Shown here: in pieces, positions 1 through 5,305 of the stretch
Layout: every line of letters begins with the position of its first letter
Position numbering within the stretch: the stretch's first letter is position 1
From: Gammaproteobacteria bacterium
GTDB taxonomy: Bacteria; Pseudomonadota; Gammaproteobacteria; Chromatiales; Chromatiaceae
Reading direction: 5' to 3'
NCBI GenBank assembly: GCA_030625445.1
Contig: DAOUQU010000092.1
Location: forward strand, 1 to 6,551
Length of the DNA: 6,551 nucleotides
Notes under the pieces: model-generated
Told to the model about the DNA's origin: nothing
Database searches by the model: none
Seen by the model: the letters and a program-made list of their open reading frames with translations, nothing else
Program-made: the position numbers and the translations under genes

Positions 1-576
1 CTCCATGAGACGCTCCATCCATTCACGTTCCTCGGGCAGGAAACTGCATTTTCCGGTGCGTAGCCAGCGTTTGGCATTGTCCGGGCCAATACCGATATCA
101 CTGTCGAGGCGGGCGATATTGACATCACCCATGACGACCAGGTTGTCATCCGGGCTGAAACTCTGCAGATGGACCATTAAATCTTCGTAGAAGCGGCGTT
201 TATTGGGGAACTTGGTTTCATGACTGCGGCTCTCTCCCTGGGGGAAATAACCATTGATCACCGTCACCTGGTTGCCGTTGTCGCTCTCATAGGTTGCCGT
301 GATCAGCCGGCGCTGGGCATCCTCCTCATCGGTGGCATAGCCGCGTGAGACACTCAGCGGCGCCTTTTTGGAGAGCAGTGCGACGCCGTAGTGCCCCTTC
401 TGGCCGAAGTATTCGGCATGATAGCCAATCTCCTGCACCATCTGCAGCGGGAAATCGGGGTCCTGCACCTTGATCTCCTGCAGACCGATGATGTCAGGAT
501 CGAGAGTGTCACGCAGTTTTTCGAGTTGATGCGGACGCGCGCGCAAACCATTCACATTGAAAGAGACGATTTTCAT
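1..576 (-). CDS. xthA: Exonuclease III (5' part; runs off the left edge)
   Basis: Exonuclease III is the Mg-dependent DNA-repair enzyme that cuts at abasic sites and degrades one strand of duplex DNA from its 3' end. The 192 visible codons run without a stop from the ATG at 576 to base 1; the family is about 268 residues, so roughly the last 75, including the expected second Asp and the C-terminal SDHAP-type motif, are outside the window. Visible motifs match the E. coli enzyme almost position for position: SFNVNGLRAR (5-14, metal-site N7), GLQEIKV (31-37, E34), GQKGHYGVALL (58-68), VINGYFPQGESR (106-117, catalytic Tyr110), MGDVN (149-153, D151 and N153) and RTGKCSFLPEEREWM near the end. AGGTG lies 5 nt before the ATG. 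The gene follows the 125-bp palindrome and probably has its own promoter, which I could not identify. Identification is firm. Confidence 0.96.
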   Translation of the reverse strand, partial: MKIVSFNVNGLRARPHQLEKLRDTLDPDIIGLQEIKVQDPDFPLQMVQEIGYHAEYFGQKGHYGVALLSKKAPLSVSRGYATDEEDAQRRLITATYESDNGNQVTVINGYFPQGESRSHETKFPNKRRFYEDLMVHLQSFSPDDNLVVMGDVNIARLDSDIGIGPDNAKRWLRTGKCSFLPEEREWMERLME

Positions 577-596
577 TTAGGCACCTGGAAAAGATT

Positions 597-721
597 AAAA
601 TACATGGATTGCGCCGGATATGGCTTCGTATTCAAGACGCGCCAAGAGGCGCATACTTGCTGTATGTAACTCTTGGCGCAACACTGAAGACGGAGGCATA
701 GACAAGCAATGCTTGTATTTT
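597..721. repeat. 125-bp full-length palindromic element (MITE/REP-like)
   Basis: Two 52-nt arms (597-648 and 670-721) are inverted copies around a 21-nt centre. The tips are perfect 8-bp inverted repeats (AAAATACA...TGTATTTT). The inner ends are perfect 10-bp repeats (GCGCCAAGAG 639-648, CTCTTGGCGC 670-679), and between them a stretch matches at about 13 of 16 positions with a one-base shift. The centre holds a further small hairpin, CATAC-ttgct-GTATG (652-666). The right tip overlaps the TAA stop (720-722) of the EgtB-like gene. No coding capacity is evident. This looks like a small non-autonomous mobile element or large REP-type unit; a role in transcript ending or 3'-end protection is possible but unproven. 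Confidence 0.75.
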
Positions 722-1931
722 AACCTTTGTAAGGCGCCTTATGCCACACCTCGGGAAGCGCCGGAAATACGAGTCGTAAACCAATGAGATGATGCCGATC
801 TCCGGGATCGGTGCTATCACGATAACTGGCGCGGCGCAGCGCAGGCTGTGTATGCAGCGTGGCGCCGCGCACGGCAACATGGTTCTGCTCAAAATTGGTT
901 GCCAGCAAAGGAGTATCCGGGCGTTCATAACCCGCATAGGGCTCGAATGCATTCCAGCACCACTCTCTGACACGTCCGGTCTGCCCGATGAGTCCCTGAC
1001 GAGCCGCAAGCTCCCACTGGTATTCGTGCTGAATGGCAGCTCCTTCGAACCCCTCATGGCCTGCAATCCAGTTGCAATATGCCCGGGCTTCATACAGGGA
1101 TAGTCCATAAACCGGATCAGTCGGAGAGATATCGCTGCAACCGTTTTGCCCAACGATGAACCACTGGTCATTGGCATCCATGCGCCAGTGATGCGGCGCC
1201 TGCGGTTGATGCTGCTGACGCCAGCTGCTGCCCTCCCCGCTCCACCACTCGTCACGCTGATAACCGCCGGAGTGCATAAATGAGAGCCAGTTGGCATTGC
1301 TAACCATCAATTGACTGATGCGATAGCTGTGCAGCTCCGTGATCTGGCGCGGCAATTCATTATCAAACACCACACCTTTGGTTGCGCCAATACGGTAGTG
1401 GCCCTGTCTGATTGTCGCAGTCTCCAACACTGCATCAGCCAGCATCAAAGGCTGCGAACATTCAAAGTGTTGATTCTGATTCAATGTGCGCTCTGTCAAC
1501 ACCTCGAGCATCTTTTCATAGATTTTGCTGTGCAGCTGCACCAGCATGGCAGTCAGCCAACCATCTTTCAACAGTGGATGCTCAGGCAGCATGGAGGGAT
1601 TTGCCAGACGGGTCAGATTCTCTTCATAGATCTCCATGGCCCAGTTCAGCAGATGCTCACGCGGAGGGATTTGATCCACGAGCTGCGTATTGCCGAGGCG
1701 CTCGTCACCGAAAATATGCGACACCCTGTCGACCAGATCGCTCTCTCCCTGCACGACACTGCGCAGCAACAGGGTCTCGACATAGACTGCGCGGCCAAAA
1801 TACCAGGAGAGCGATTGCAGCTGTGGATGATAGTAGTAGAGAGCCTCATCGTCAGAGAGGAATTCAAGCAGCGATTGCTGCAGCTGATGAAGATGGCTCA
1901 AGGCGCCAAGTTGCTGGTGAGGATTGTTCAT
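720..1931 (-). CDS. DinB-SUMF1 (EgtB/FGE-like) protein with a degenerate iron site
   Basis: This 403-residue protein has the architecture of ergothioneine sulfoxide synthase EgtB: an N-terminal DinB-like helical domain (about 10-150) and a C-terminal formylglycine-generating-enzyme/SUMF1 domain (about 178-390). SUMF1 landmarks are FDNE (189-192), GGY with WW (222-230), DPV and YEA (272-282), WELAAR (306-311), GRVREW (319-324), FEPYAGY (329-335), VRGATLHT (354-361), SYRD (369-372) and GLRL (384-387). True EgtB holds iron with three DinB-domain histidines. Here the WxxxH-type site reads WYFGR (43-47), putting Arg47 where the first His belongs. The HxxxHxE motif reads LVQLHSK (130-136), keeping only His134. 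Iron-dependent C-S bond formation is therefore doubtful. No egtD or other partner lies nearby. The ATG at 1931 has only weak GGACAG upstream. The domain call is firm; the substrate and function are unknown. Confidence 0.85.
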   Translation of the reverse strand: MNNPHQQLGALSHLHQLQQSLLEFLSDDEALYYYHPQLQSLSWYFGRAVYVETLLLRSVVQGESDLVDRVSHIFGDERLGNTQLVDQIPPREHLLNWAMEIYEENLTRLANPSMLPEHPLLKDGWLTAMLVQLHSKIYEKMLEVLTERTLNQNQHFECSQPLMLADAVLETATIRQGHYRIGATKGVVFDNELPRQITELHSYRISQLMVSNANWLSFMHSGGYQRDEWWSGEGSSWRQQHQPQAPHHWRMDANDQWFIVGQNGCSDISPTDPVYGLSLYEARAYCNWIAGHEGFEGAAIQHEYQWELAARQGLIGQTGRVREWCWNAFEPYAGYERPDTPLLATNFEQNHVAVRGATLHTQPALRRASYRDSTDPGDRHHLIGLRLVFPALPEVWHKAPYKG

Positions 1932-1960
1932 TGAGTAGAAGTCTGTCCAGGAATTCTCTG

Positions 1961-1984
1961 GTTCCTACGTTCCTGTGTGGGAAC
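1961..1984. repeat. GTTCC...GGAAC palindrome, copy 1
   Basis: GTTCCTAC and GTGGGAAC form an 8-bp stem with one G-T-type mismatch around an 8-nt loop. It ends about 30 nt before the ATG of the EgtB-like gene and belongs to the same family as the perfect hairpin at 2187-2212. Such GTTCCCAC repeats are common intergenic units in several gammaproteobacteria. Confidence 0.65.
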
Positions 1985-1990
1985 AAGATA

Positions 1991-2037
1991 GGTTTTGGGT
2001 TTAAAGTATTAAGTTTTATGTTTTAGGTAACAGCGTA
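1991..2037 (+). repeat. AT-rich TTTTAGG repeat, left arm of module A
   Basis: This is a run of GGTTTTGGGTTTAAAG-like units ending in a 25-nt stretch (2013-2037) that recurs with one mismatch at 2729-2753. The 15-mer AAGTATTAAGTTTTA (2004-2018) recurs at 2694-2708. The arm is inverted relative to the CCTAAAA-rich arm at 2221-2254, so the pair brackets the GTTCCCAC-type palindromes between them. Confidence 0.7.
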
Positions 2038-2041
2038 TGTT

Positions 2042-2154
2042 GTTTCCACAGTCCCCGGTGGGAATGAGTAAGAAAATGTATTTGAGGGTTTTGTAAGAGG
2101 CTCTTAGGTTTTAGGAACAGCCCAATTATTCGTTCCCATCCTCTTCGGTGGGAA
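2042..2154. repeat. Two diverged GTGGGAA palindromes, copies 2 and 3
   Basis: Copy 2 (about 2042-2064) has TTCCAC and GTGGGAA around AGTCCCCG. Copy 3 (2133-2154) has TTCCCATC and GGTGGGAA around a 6-nt loop. Each is followed by AATG, and copy 3 continues into GCATACAGAG. They are in the same orientation as the perfect copy at 2187-2212 but have decayed stems. The interval between them (2065-2132) contains a short TTAGGTTTTAGG fragment of the AT-rich family. Confidence 0.55.
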
Positions 2155-2186
2155 TGCATACAGAGTTGTCATCTGAGTCAGGTCTG

Positions 2187-2212
2187 CGTTCCCACGCAGG
2201 AGCGTGGGAACG
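2187..2212. repeat. Perfect GTTCCCACGC hairpin, copy 4
   Basis: CGTTCCCACGC (2187-2197) and GCGTGGGAACG (2202-2212) form a perfect 11-bp stem with a 4-nt AGGA loop. It lies 50 nt downstream of the stop of the 118-residue gene. There is no T tract on its 3' side in the direction of transcription, so it is not a canonical Rho-independent terminator, though it could stop 3' exonucleases. The intact stem next to decayed relatives suggests it is the youngest copy here. Confidence 0.8.
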
Positions 2213-2220
2213 AGGAAAAC

Positions 2221-2254
2221 CACATAAAACCTAAAACTTAAAAACCTAAAACCG
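2221..2254 (-). repeat. AT-rich CCTAAAA repeat, right arm of module A
   Basis: The arm begins with the 17-mer CACATAAAACCTAAAAC (2221-2237), which recurs exactly at 2887-2903, and continues as TTAAAAACCTAAAACC. It is inverted relative to the arm at 1991-2037. Read along the minus strand, it starts 8 nt after the TAG stop of the 118-residue gene. Confidence 0.7.
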
Positions 2255-2262
2255 ACCTTTTT

Positions 2263-2619
2263 CTATTTTCCGGAGGGAGCAAAGACGTCCATCAAGGCCT
2301 CCACGGCCTCTTTTTCATCTTTGGCTGGAACTTTTTTCACTTTGACAACAGTTATTGCAACTGGCTTTTGAGTGGCGTCAACAGCAGCGGGAGCATCCAT
2401 CGGCGCCTCTGCAGTTACCGGCGCAGTTGCCTCCGGGGCAGCCTGCTCCGTGGTTGTTGCCTGCTGCTGAGCCTCACCCTCTTTCTCAGGGGTCATGGTC
2501 ATGAAATAGGCGACCACCGCCCATATCAGGATGACCAGCATAATGATCATCATCATGGAAACTTTGCTCTCTTTTTGAGCAACGGGAACTTCAGCAGCTG
2601 GCTTTTTTTCGTCTGACAT
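2263..2619 (-). CDS. Small single-pass membrane protein, function unknown
   Basis: I do not recognise this 118-residue protein. It has a short charged N-terminus (MSDEKKPAAEVPVAQKESK), one strongly hydrophobic segment of about 20 residues (roughly 20-41, starting SMMMIIMLVILIW) and a low-complexity linker rich in Ala, Pro, Thr, Glu and Gln (about 43-85). It ends in a Lys/Val/Glu-rich tail (about 86-118) that may form a short helix (KDEKEAVEALMDVF). The layout suggests an inner-membrane anchor with a flexible tail; orientation is uncertain, and the segment lacks a clear signal-peptidase site. The start at 2619 is supported by AGGAGA 8 nt upstream, the best ribosome site in the window. It stands alone between two repeat-filled gaps, so it is probably its own transcript. 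A real gene is likely; no function can be assigned. Confidence 0.8.
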   Translation of the reverse strand: MSDEKKPAAEVPVAQKESKVSMMMIIMLVILIWAVVAYFMTMTPEKEGEAQQQATTTEQAAPEATAPVTAEAPMDAPAAVDATQKPVAITVVKVKKVPAKDEKEAVEALMDVFAPSGK

Positions 2620-2627
2620 GGTTTTTC

Positions 2628-2633
2628 TCTCCT
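2628..2633 (-). promoter_or_regulatory. Ribosome binding site of the 118-residue gene
   Basis: On the minus strand AGGAGA sits 8 nt before the ATG at 2619. The match and spacing are near ideal and are the main support for this small, unrecognised gene being real. Confidence 0.75.
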
Positions 2634-2667
2634 AGGTCTCTTTTAAGTCTCTTCTAATGACAGGTAT

Positions 2668-2695
2668 ATCATAACAAGGTTTGGGAAGGTTTTAA
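2668..2695 (-). promoter_or_regulatory. Possible promoter of the 118-residue gene
   Basis: On the minus strand TATGAT (2668-2673) resembles a -10 box, with TTAAAA (2690-2695) 16 nt upstream as a weak -35 box. The -10 box lies about 48 nt before the ATG, a plausible leader. The -35 bases belong to the AT-rich repeat arm. AT-rich DNA yields such matches by chance, so this is tentative. Confidence 0.25.
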
Positions 2696-2753
2696 GTATT
2701 AAGTTTTAAGCAAGGTTTTAAGTGTTAGGTTTTATGTTTTAGGTAACACCGTA
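2687..2753 (+). repeat. AT-rich TTTTAGG repeat, left arm of module B
   Basis: AAGGTTTTAAG-type units occur at 2687-2697 and 2712-2722, followed by GTGTTAGG and a 25-nt stretch (2729-2753) that matches 2013-2037 at 24 of 25 positions. It is a longer version of the module A left arm with an internal duplication. The inverted partner is at 2887-2904, and a different palindrome (2787-2863) lies between them. Confidence 0.7.
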
Positions 2754-2786
2754 AACCCAACCCTGTATTGCCGCAACAAAAATGAG

Positions 2787-2863
2787 CTGTAGGGTGTCAA
2801 TAAGTGGAGCGCATTGCACCATTCCATACGGCGCAATGCGCTGTCGCTTATTGCGCCCTACAG
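2787..2863. repeat. CTGTAGGG...CCCTACAG palindrome; possible terminator after the nagZ-hpt-MTIP unit
   Basis: Two 34-nt arms (2787-2820 and 2830-2863) pair with a few mismatches and offset single-base bulges around a 9-nt loop. The outer CTGTAGGG/CCCTACAG and inner AGCGCATTG/CAATGCGCT segments are exact. On the minus strand the stem is followed after 4 nt by a five-T run (2778-2782). It could therefore act as a terminator for the phosphorylase transcript, though the T run is short. CGCTCGCAATGACGG, another motif common in proteobacterial intergenic repeats, lies beside it at 2869-2883. Confidence 0.7.
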
Positions 2864-2886
2864 TCCTTCGCTCGCAATGACGGAAT

Positions 2887-2904
2887 CACATAAAACCTAA
2901 AACA
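2887..2904 (-). repeat. AT-rich CCTAAAA repeat, right arm of module B
   Basis: This is an exact second copy of the 17-mer CACATAAAACCTAAAAC found at 2221-2237. Read on the minus strand it begins one base after the TAA stop of the phosphorylase gene. Confidence 0.7.
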
Positions 2905-3630
2905 TTACTTCATATGCTCCAGCAGGCTGCCAATAGAGGCTGTACCGATTTTCAGATGTGCATCGATCAACTCCTGGGTAATGGCTTCGTCGCCTTTTCC
3001 GGCAGCCCAGTTGACCACGATTGCACAAGTGGCATAACAGAGTCCCTTTTCACGCGCAAGAGCCGCCTCGGGCAATGCTGTCATACCGACGATATCGCAA
3101 CCATCAGCCTGCAGACGATTGATCTCGGCAGCAGTCTCAAGCCGCGGCCCCTGGGTCACGCCATAAACCCCTTCAGTGACGATATCGATGCCTGCGTCGA
3201 GCGCTGCATTTGTCAGGATTTTACGCAGCTCTCCACAAAATGGAGTAGTGAAGTCAACATGGGATACCTGTCCATTTTCACCATCAAAAAATGTCTGCTC
3301 CCTGCCCCAGCTGTAATCGATGAGCTGATCAGGGATAACCATCGCCAGCGGCGGCTGCGTGATGCCGCCGACAGTAGCAAAACCGATAACCTGCTCCACC
3401 CCCAGCTCTTTCATTGCCCAGATATTGGCGCGATAATTAATCCGGTGCGGCGGAATATTATGGCCGCTGCCATGGCGCGGCAGAAACAGCAGCTCGAGAT
3501 CGCCCAGGCGTCCATGTGTCAGCGGAGCTGATGCTTCACCATAGGGTGTATTAACGACCTCACGATGAATGATCTCCAGCTGTTTCATGCTGGTGAATCC
3601 GGTGCCGCCGATAATGCCGATTTTTTTCAT
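2905..3630 (-). CDS. S-methyl-5'-thioinosine phosphorylase (MTA/PNP family)
   Basis: This family splits a purine nucleoside with phosphate; the gammaproteobacterial branch acts on methylthioinosine, giving hypoxanthine and 5-methylthioribose-1-phosphate. At 241 residues it is full length. Motifs are GIIGGTG (5-11) and PRHGSGH (51-57) for phosphate, IPPHRINYRANIWAM (59-73), VTQGPRLET (158-166) and DIVGMT (179-184, the Met near the ribose). Asn207 in VVNWAAG aligns with the Asp that contacts the 6-amino group in human MTA phosphorylase. Asn there is typical of enzymes for 6-oxopurines, supporting methylthioinosine over methylthioadenosine. I chose the ATG at 3630; an in-frame TTG lies one codon earlier. 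The gene starts 9 nt after the hpt stop, so the two are almost surely co-transcribed. Classic methylthioadenosine phosphorylase is the alternative. Confidence 0.88.
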   Translation of the reverse strand: MKKIGIIGGTGFTSMKQLEIIHREVVNTPYGEASAPLTHGRLGDLELLFLPRHGSGHNIPPHRINYRANIWAMKELGVEQVIGFATVGGITQPPLAMVIPDQLIDYSWGREQTFFDGENGQVSHVDFTTPFCGELRKILTNAALDAGIDIVTEGVYGVTQGPRLETAAEINRLQADGCDIVGMTALPEAALAREKGLCYATCAIVVNWAAGKGDEAITQELIDAHLKIGTASIGSLLEHMK

Positions 3631-3639
3631 CAATAATTC

Positions 3640-4194
3640 TCAATAATCTTCAGTGGAGAAGATGCCCGGTGCATTGCGCAGAAAGCCCCTGTAATCCATA
3701 CCATAGCCAAAAACATAGCTGTCAGGAACCTCCAGACCGACAAAATCGGCATCGATACCGCAGTTCCTGCTGTGCTTCTTCTCGACCAGTACAGCCGTTG
3801 TAACCGATTTCGCATCCTCATTCAGACAGGCCTCGCGAATCTCTTTCAGAGTTTGTCCGACATCCAAAATATCATCCACAATCAGCACATCCCGTCCATG
3901 CAGGGGCAGTTCATGATGATGTTTCCACACCAGCTCCCCACCACTGGTCTCTCCACTGTAGCGTGTAGCCTGGATATAATCGAATTCCAGCATGAAACCC
4001 AGCTTCGGCAGCAACTGGCCTGTCAGTACCGCACCTCCATTCATGACACATAACAGAATCGGGGTTTTAGCAGCAAATCTGCTGTTTAAATCTGCTGCCA
4101 TCTTCTCAACGCACGCATCGATCTGCTGTGGTGTATAGAGAGACGTGGCATTGCGCAGCACCTGTTGTGCGTGTTCAGCGGTCGTATGATTCAT
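3640..4194 (-). CDS. hpt: Hypoxanthine(-guanine) phosphoribosyltransferase
   Basis: The enzyme joins hypoxanthine, and often guanine, to PRPP, making IMP or GMP in purine salvage in the cytoplasm. The 184-residue protein is of normal length. Landmarks are MNGG (51-54), the PRPP-binding loop VLIVDDILDVGQTL (103-116, with Asp111 as the likely catalytic base), EKKHSRN (138-144) and the C-terminal base-binding region VPDSYVFGYGMDYRG (156-170) followed by LRNAP. The start ATG overlaps the nagZ stop as ATGA, and GGAG sits 8 nt upstream, so translation is probably coupled to nagZ. The phosphorylase gene follows after 9 nt; its likely product hypoxanthine is the substrate here. Exclusion of guanine cannot be judged from sequence. 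Confidence 0.94.
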   Translation of the reverse strand: MNHTTAEHAQQVLRNATSLYTPQQIDACVEKMAADLNSRFAAKTPILLCVMNGGAVLTGQLLPKLGFMLEFDYIQATRYSGETSGGELVWKHHHELPLHGRDVLIVDDILDVGQTLKEIREACLNEDAKSVTTAVLVEKKHSRNCGIDADFVGLEVPDSYVFGYGMDYRGFLRNAPGIFSTEDY

Positions 4195-5264
4195 GCTGTC
4201 TGCTCCATCGCGATCGCTGTAACTCCCTCATCGGCCAGTTTCACTGCCTTGTTGCCGCGTTGGCCGGATAATTGCCCGGCAAGATCGATATTCTGAGCAG
4301 CAACCATTCTCTGCAGACGGCGTTGACTTTCAGCAGAGTGATAGCCTTCCATTGCATGCAGAATCTCATCGGCTGCCTGCGGCTGGTTGCATATCAACAC
4401 CATGTCACATCCGGCATCGATGGCAGCCAGTGCGCGTGTCGCATAACTGCCGGCAGATTCAGCAGCAGCCATGGAGAGGTCATCACTAAAAATCACGCCG
4501 TCGAATTTGAGCTGATCGCGCAATACTTGCTGCAGCCAGAAGTGCGAAAAACCGGCAGCATGCTCATCAGCCTGCTGATAGATGACATGCGCAGGCATGA
4601 CTGCTTCCAGTCCCTCGCTGAACATACTGACATAGGGTCTGACATCACTCTTCATGATGACGTCGATATCACGCTGGTCGACGGGCAGGTCGAGATGAGA
4701 ATCCTCGGTAACGGCGCCATGTCCCGGGAAGTGCTTGCCGACGGCTGCCATTCCCGCATCATGCATGCCATGCATCCAGGCGGCTGCCAGTAGAAAAACG
4801 ACGTCCGGATCGGCATGGAAGGCGCGGTTGCCGATAACGTCACACACACCCAGGCCAAGATCGAGCACCGGCGCAAAGCTGAAATCGATATCCACCATAC
4901 GGCACTCGGCAGCCATCAGCCACCCCAGTTCACGGGCATGCTGCAATGCCTTCTCAGCATCCCGGTCGTAACATTGTCCCAACCATGCCATCGGCGGCAA
5001 ACAGGTAAAACCATCGCGAAAGCGCTGCACCCTGCCCCCCTCGTGATCGACGGAAATCAACAGTGGTGTGGGTGAACTGGCGCGTATGCTGCTGACAAGC
5101 GTATCCAGCTGCTGAGGGTTGTCGTAATTGCGGGAGAAGAGAATGACGCCGCCGCAGGCAGGGTGCTTGAGACGTTCAATATCTTCTGCTGTCAATTCCA
5201 AGCCGGCAACATCAAGCATGACGTTGCCGGTTATTTCAGCGCCCTCGCCAGTTTTTTTCATCAT
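4191..5264 (-). CDS. nagZ: Beta-N-acetylhexosaminidase NagZ (GH3)
   Basis: NagZ is a cytoplasmic glycosidase of peptidoglycan recycling; it removes GlcNAc from anhydro-muropeptides. The 357-residue protein has the GH3 barrel motifs in order: LDVAG and LT (17-25), GGVILFSRN (38-46), SVDHEGGRVQRF (71-82), FAPVLDL (130-136), the NagZ signature KHFPGHG (177-183), the flexible-loop Asp-His dyad DSH (188-190), and IFSDDLSM (258-265). Asp261 of the last motif is the likely nucleophile by family alignment. The single-domain length fits the Gram-negative NagZ type. Two adjacent ATGs open the frame (5264, 5261), with only weak AAGAGAA upstream. About 15 residues precede the point where relatives usually begin (Met16), so the start is less certain than the identity. 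It overlaps hpt by 4 nt and lies 126 nt after argG. Confidence 0.95.
   Translation of the reverse strand: MMKKTGEGAEITGNVMLDVAGLELTAEDIERLKHPACGGVILFSRNYDNPQQLDTLVSSIRASSPTPLLISVDHEGGRVQRFRDGFTCLPPMAWLGQCYDRDAEKALQHARELGWLMAAECRMVDIDFSFAPVLDLGLGVCDVIGNRAFHADPDVVFLLAAAWMHGMHDAGMAAVGKHFPGHGAVTEDSHLDLPVDQRDIDVIMKSDVRPYVSMFSEGLEAVMPAHVIYQQADEHAAGFSHFWLQQVLRDQLKFDGVIFSDDLSMAAAESAGSYATRALAAIDAGCDMVLICNQPQAADEILHAMEGYHSAESQRRLQRMVAAQNIDLAGQLSGQRGNKAVKLADEGVTAIAMEQTA
4203..4206 (-). promoter_or_regulatory. hpt ribosome binding site inside the nagZ end
   Basis: On the minus strand GGAG lies 8 nt before the hpt ATG at 4194, within the last nagZ codons. Together with the ATGA overlap it fixes the hpt start and supports coupled translation. 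Confidence 0.65.
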
Positions 5265-5305
5265 TTAAAGTTCTCTTGAAATTCTATGGTTTGATGGCAG
5301 TTCCT

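Larger units (their letters stand above)
1932..2262. other. 331-nt gap filled with repeats, no gene
   Basis: No convincing coding region is present. From left to right it holds a GTTCC palindrome close upstream of the EgtB-like start, an AT-rich repeat arm (1991-2037), two weaker GGTGGGAA palindromes, a perfect GTTCCCACGC hairpin (2187-2212) and an inverted AT-rich arm (2221-2254) ending 8 nt from the stop of the 118-residue gene. The promoter of the EgtB-like gene must lie here or further upstream, but I could not pick one out. The listed + strand frames here are overhangs of antisense frames of the EgtB-like gene. Confidence 0.7.

Noticed and set aside
632..1297. Minus-strand frame of 221 codons
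   Set aside because: It is an alternate frame of the EgtB-like gene running through the 125-bp palindrome, with no domain features.
1311..1934. Open frame of 207 codons on the + strand
   Set aside because: It lies antisense to the EgtB-like gene, has no recognisable domain, and the opposite strand clearly encodes a two-domain protein.
1944..1962. CCAG-GAATTC-CTGG near-palindrome as an operator
   Set aside because: It is short and imperfect, with no matching second site or known regulator to connect it with.
1412..2026. Second long + strand frame of 204 codons
   Set aside because: It has Ser/Arg/Ala-rich out-of-frame composition and runs from antisense coding DNA into the repeat gap.
2914..3531. 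Long + strand frame of 205 codons
   Set aside because: It is antisense to the phosphorylase, which carries all family motifs in the other strand.
3631..3633. TTG as the phosphorylase start
   Set aside because: An ATG follows immediately and gives the normal family N-terminus MKKIGIIGGTG; TTG is rarer and adds only one residue.
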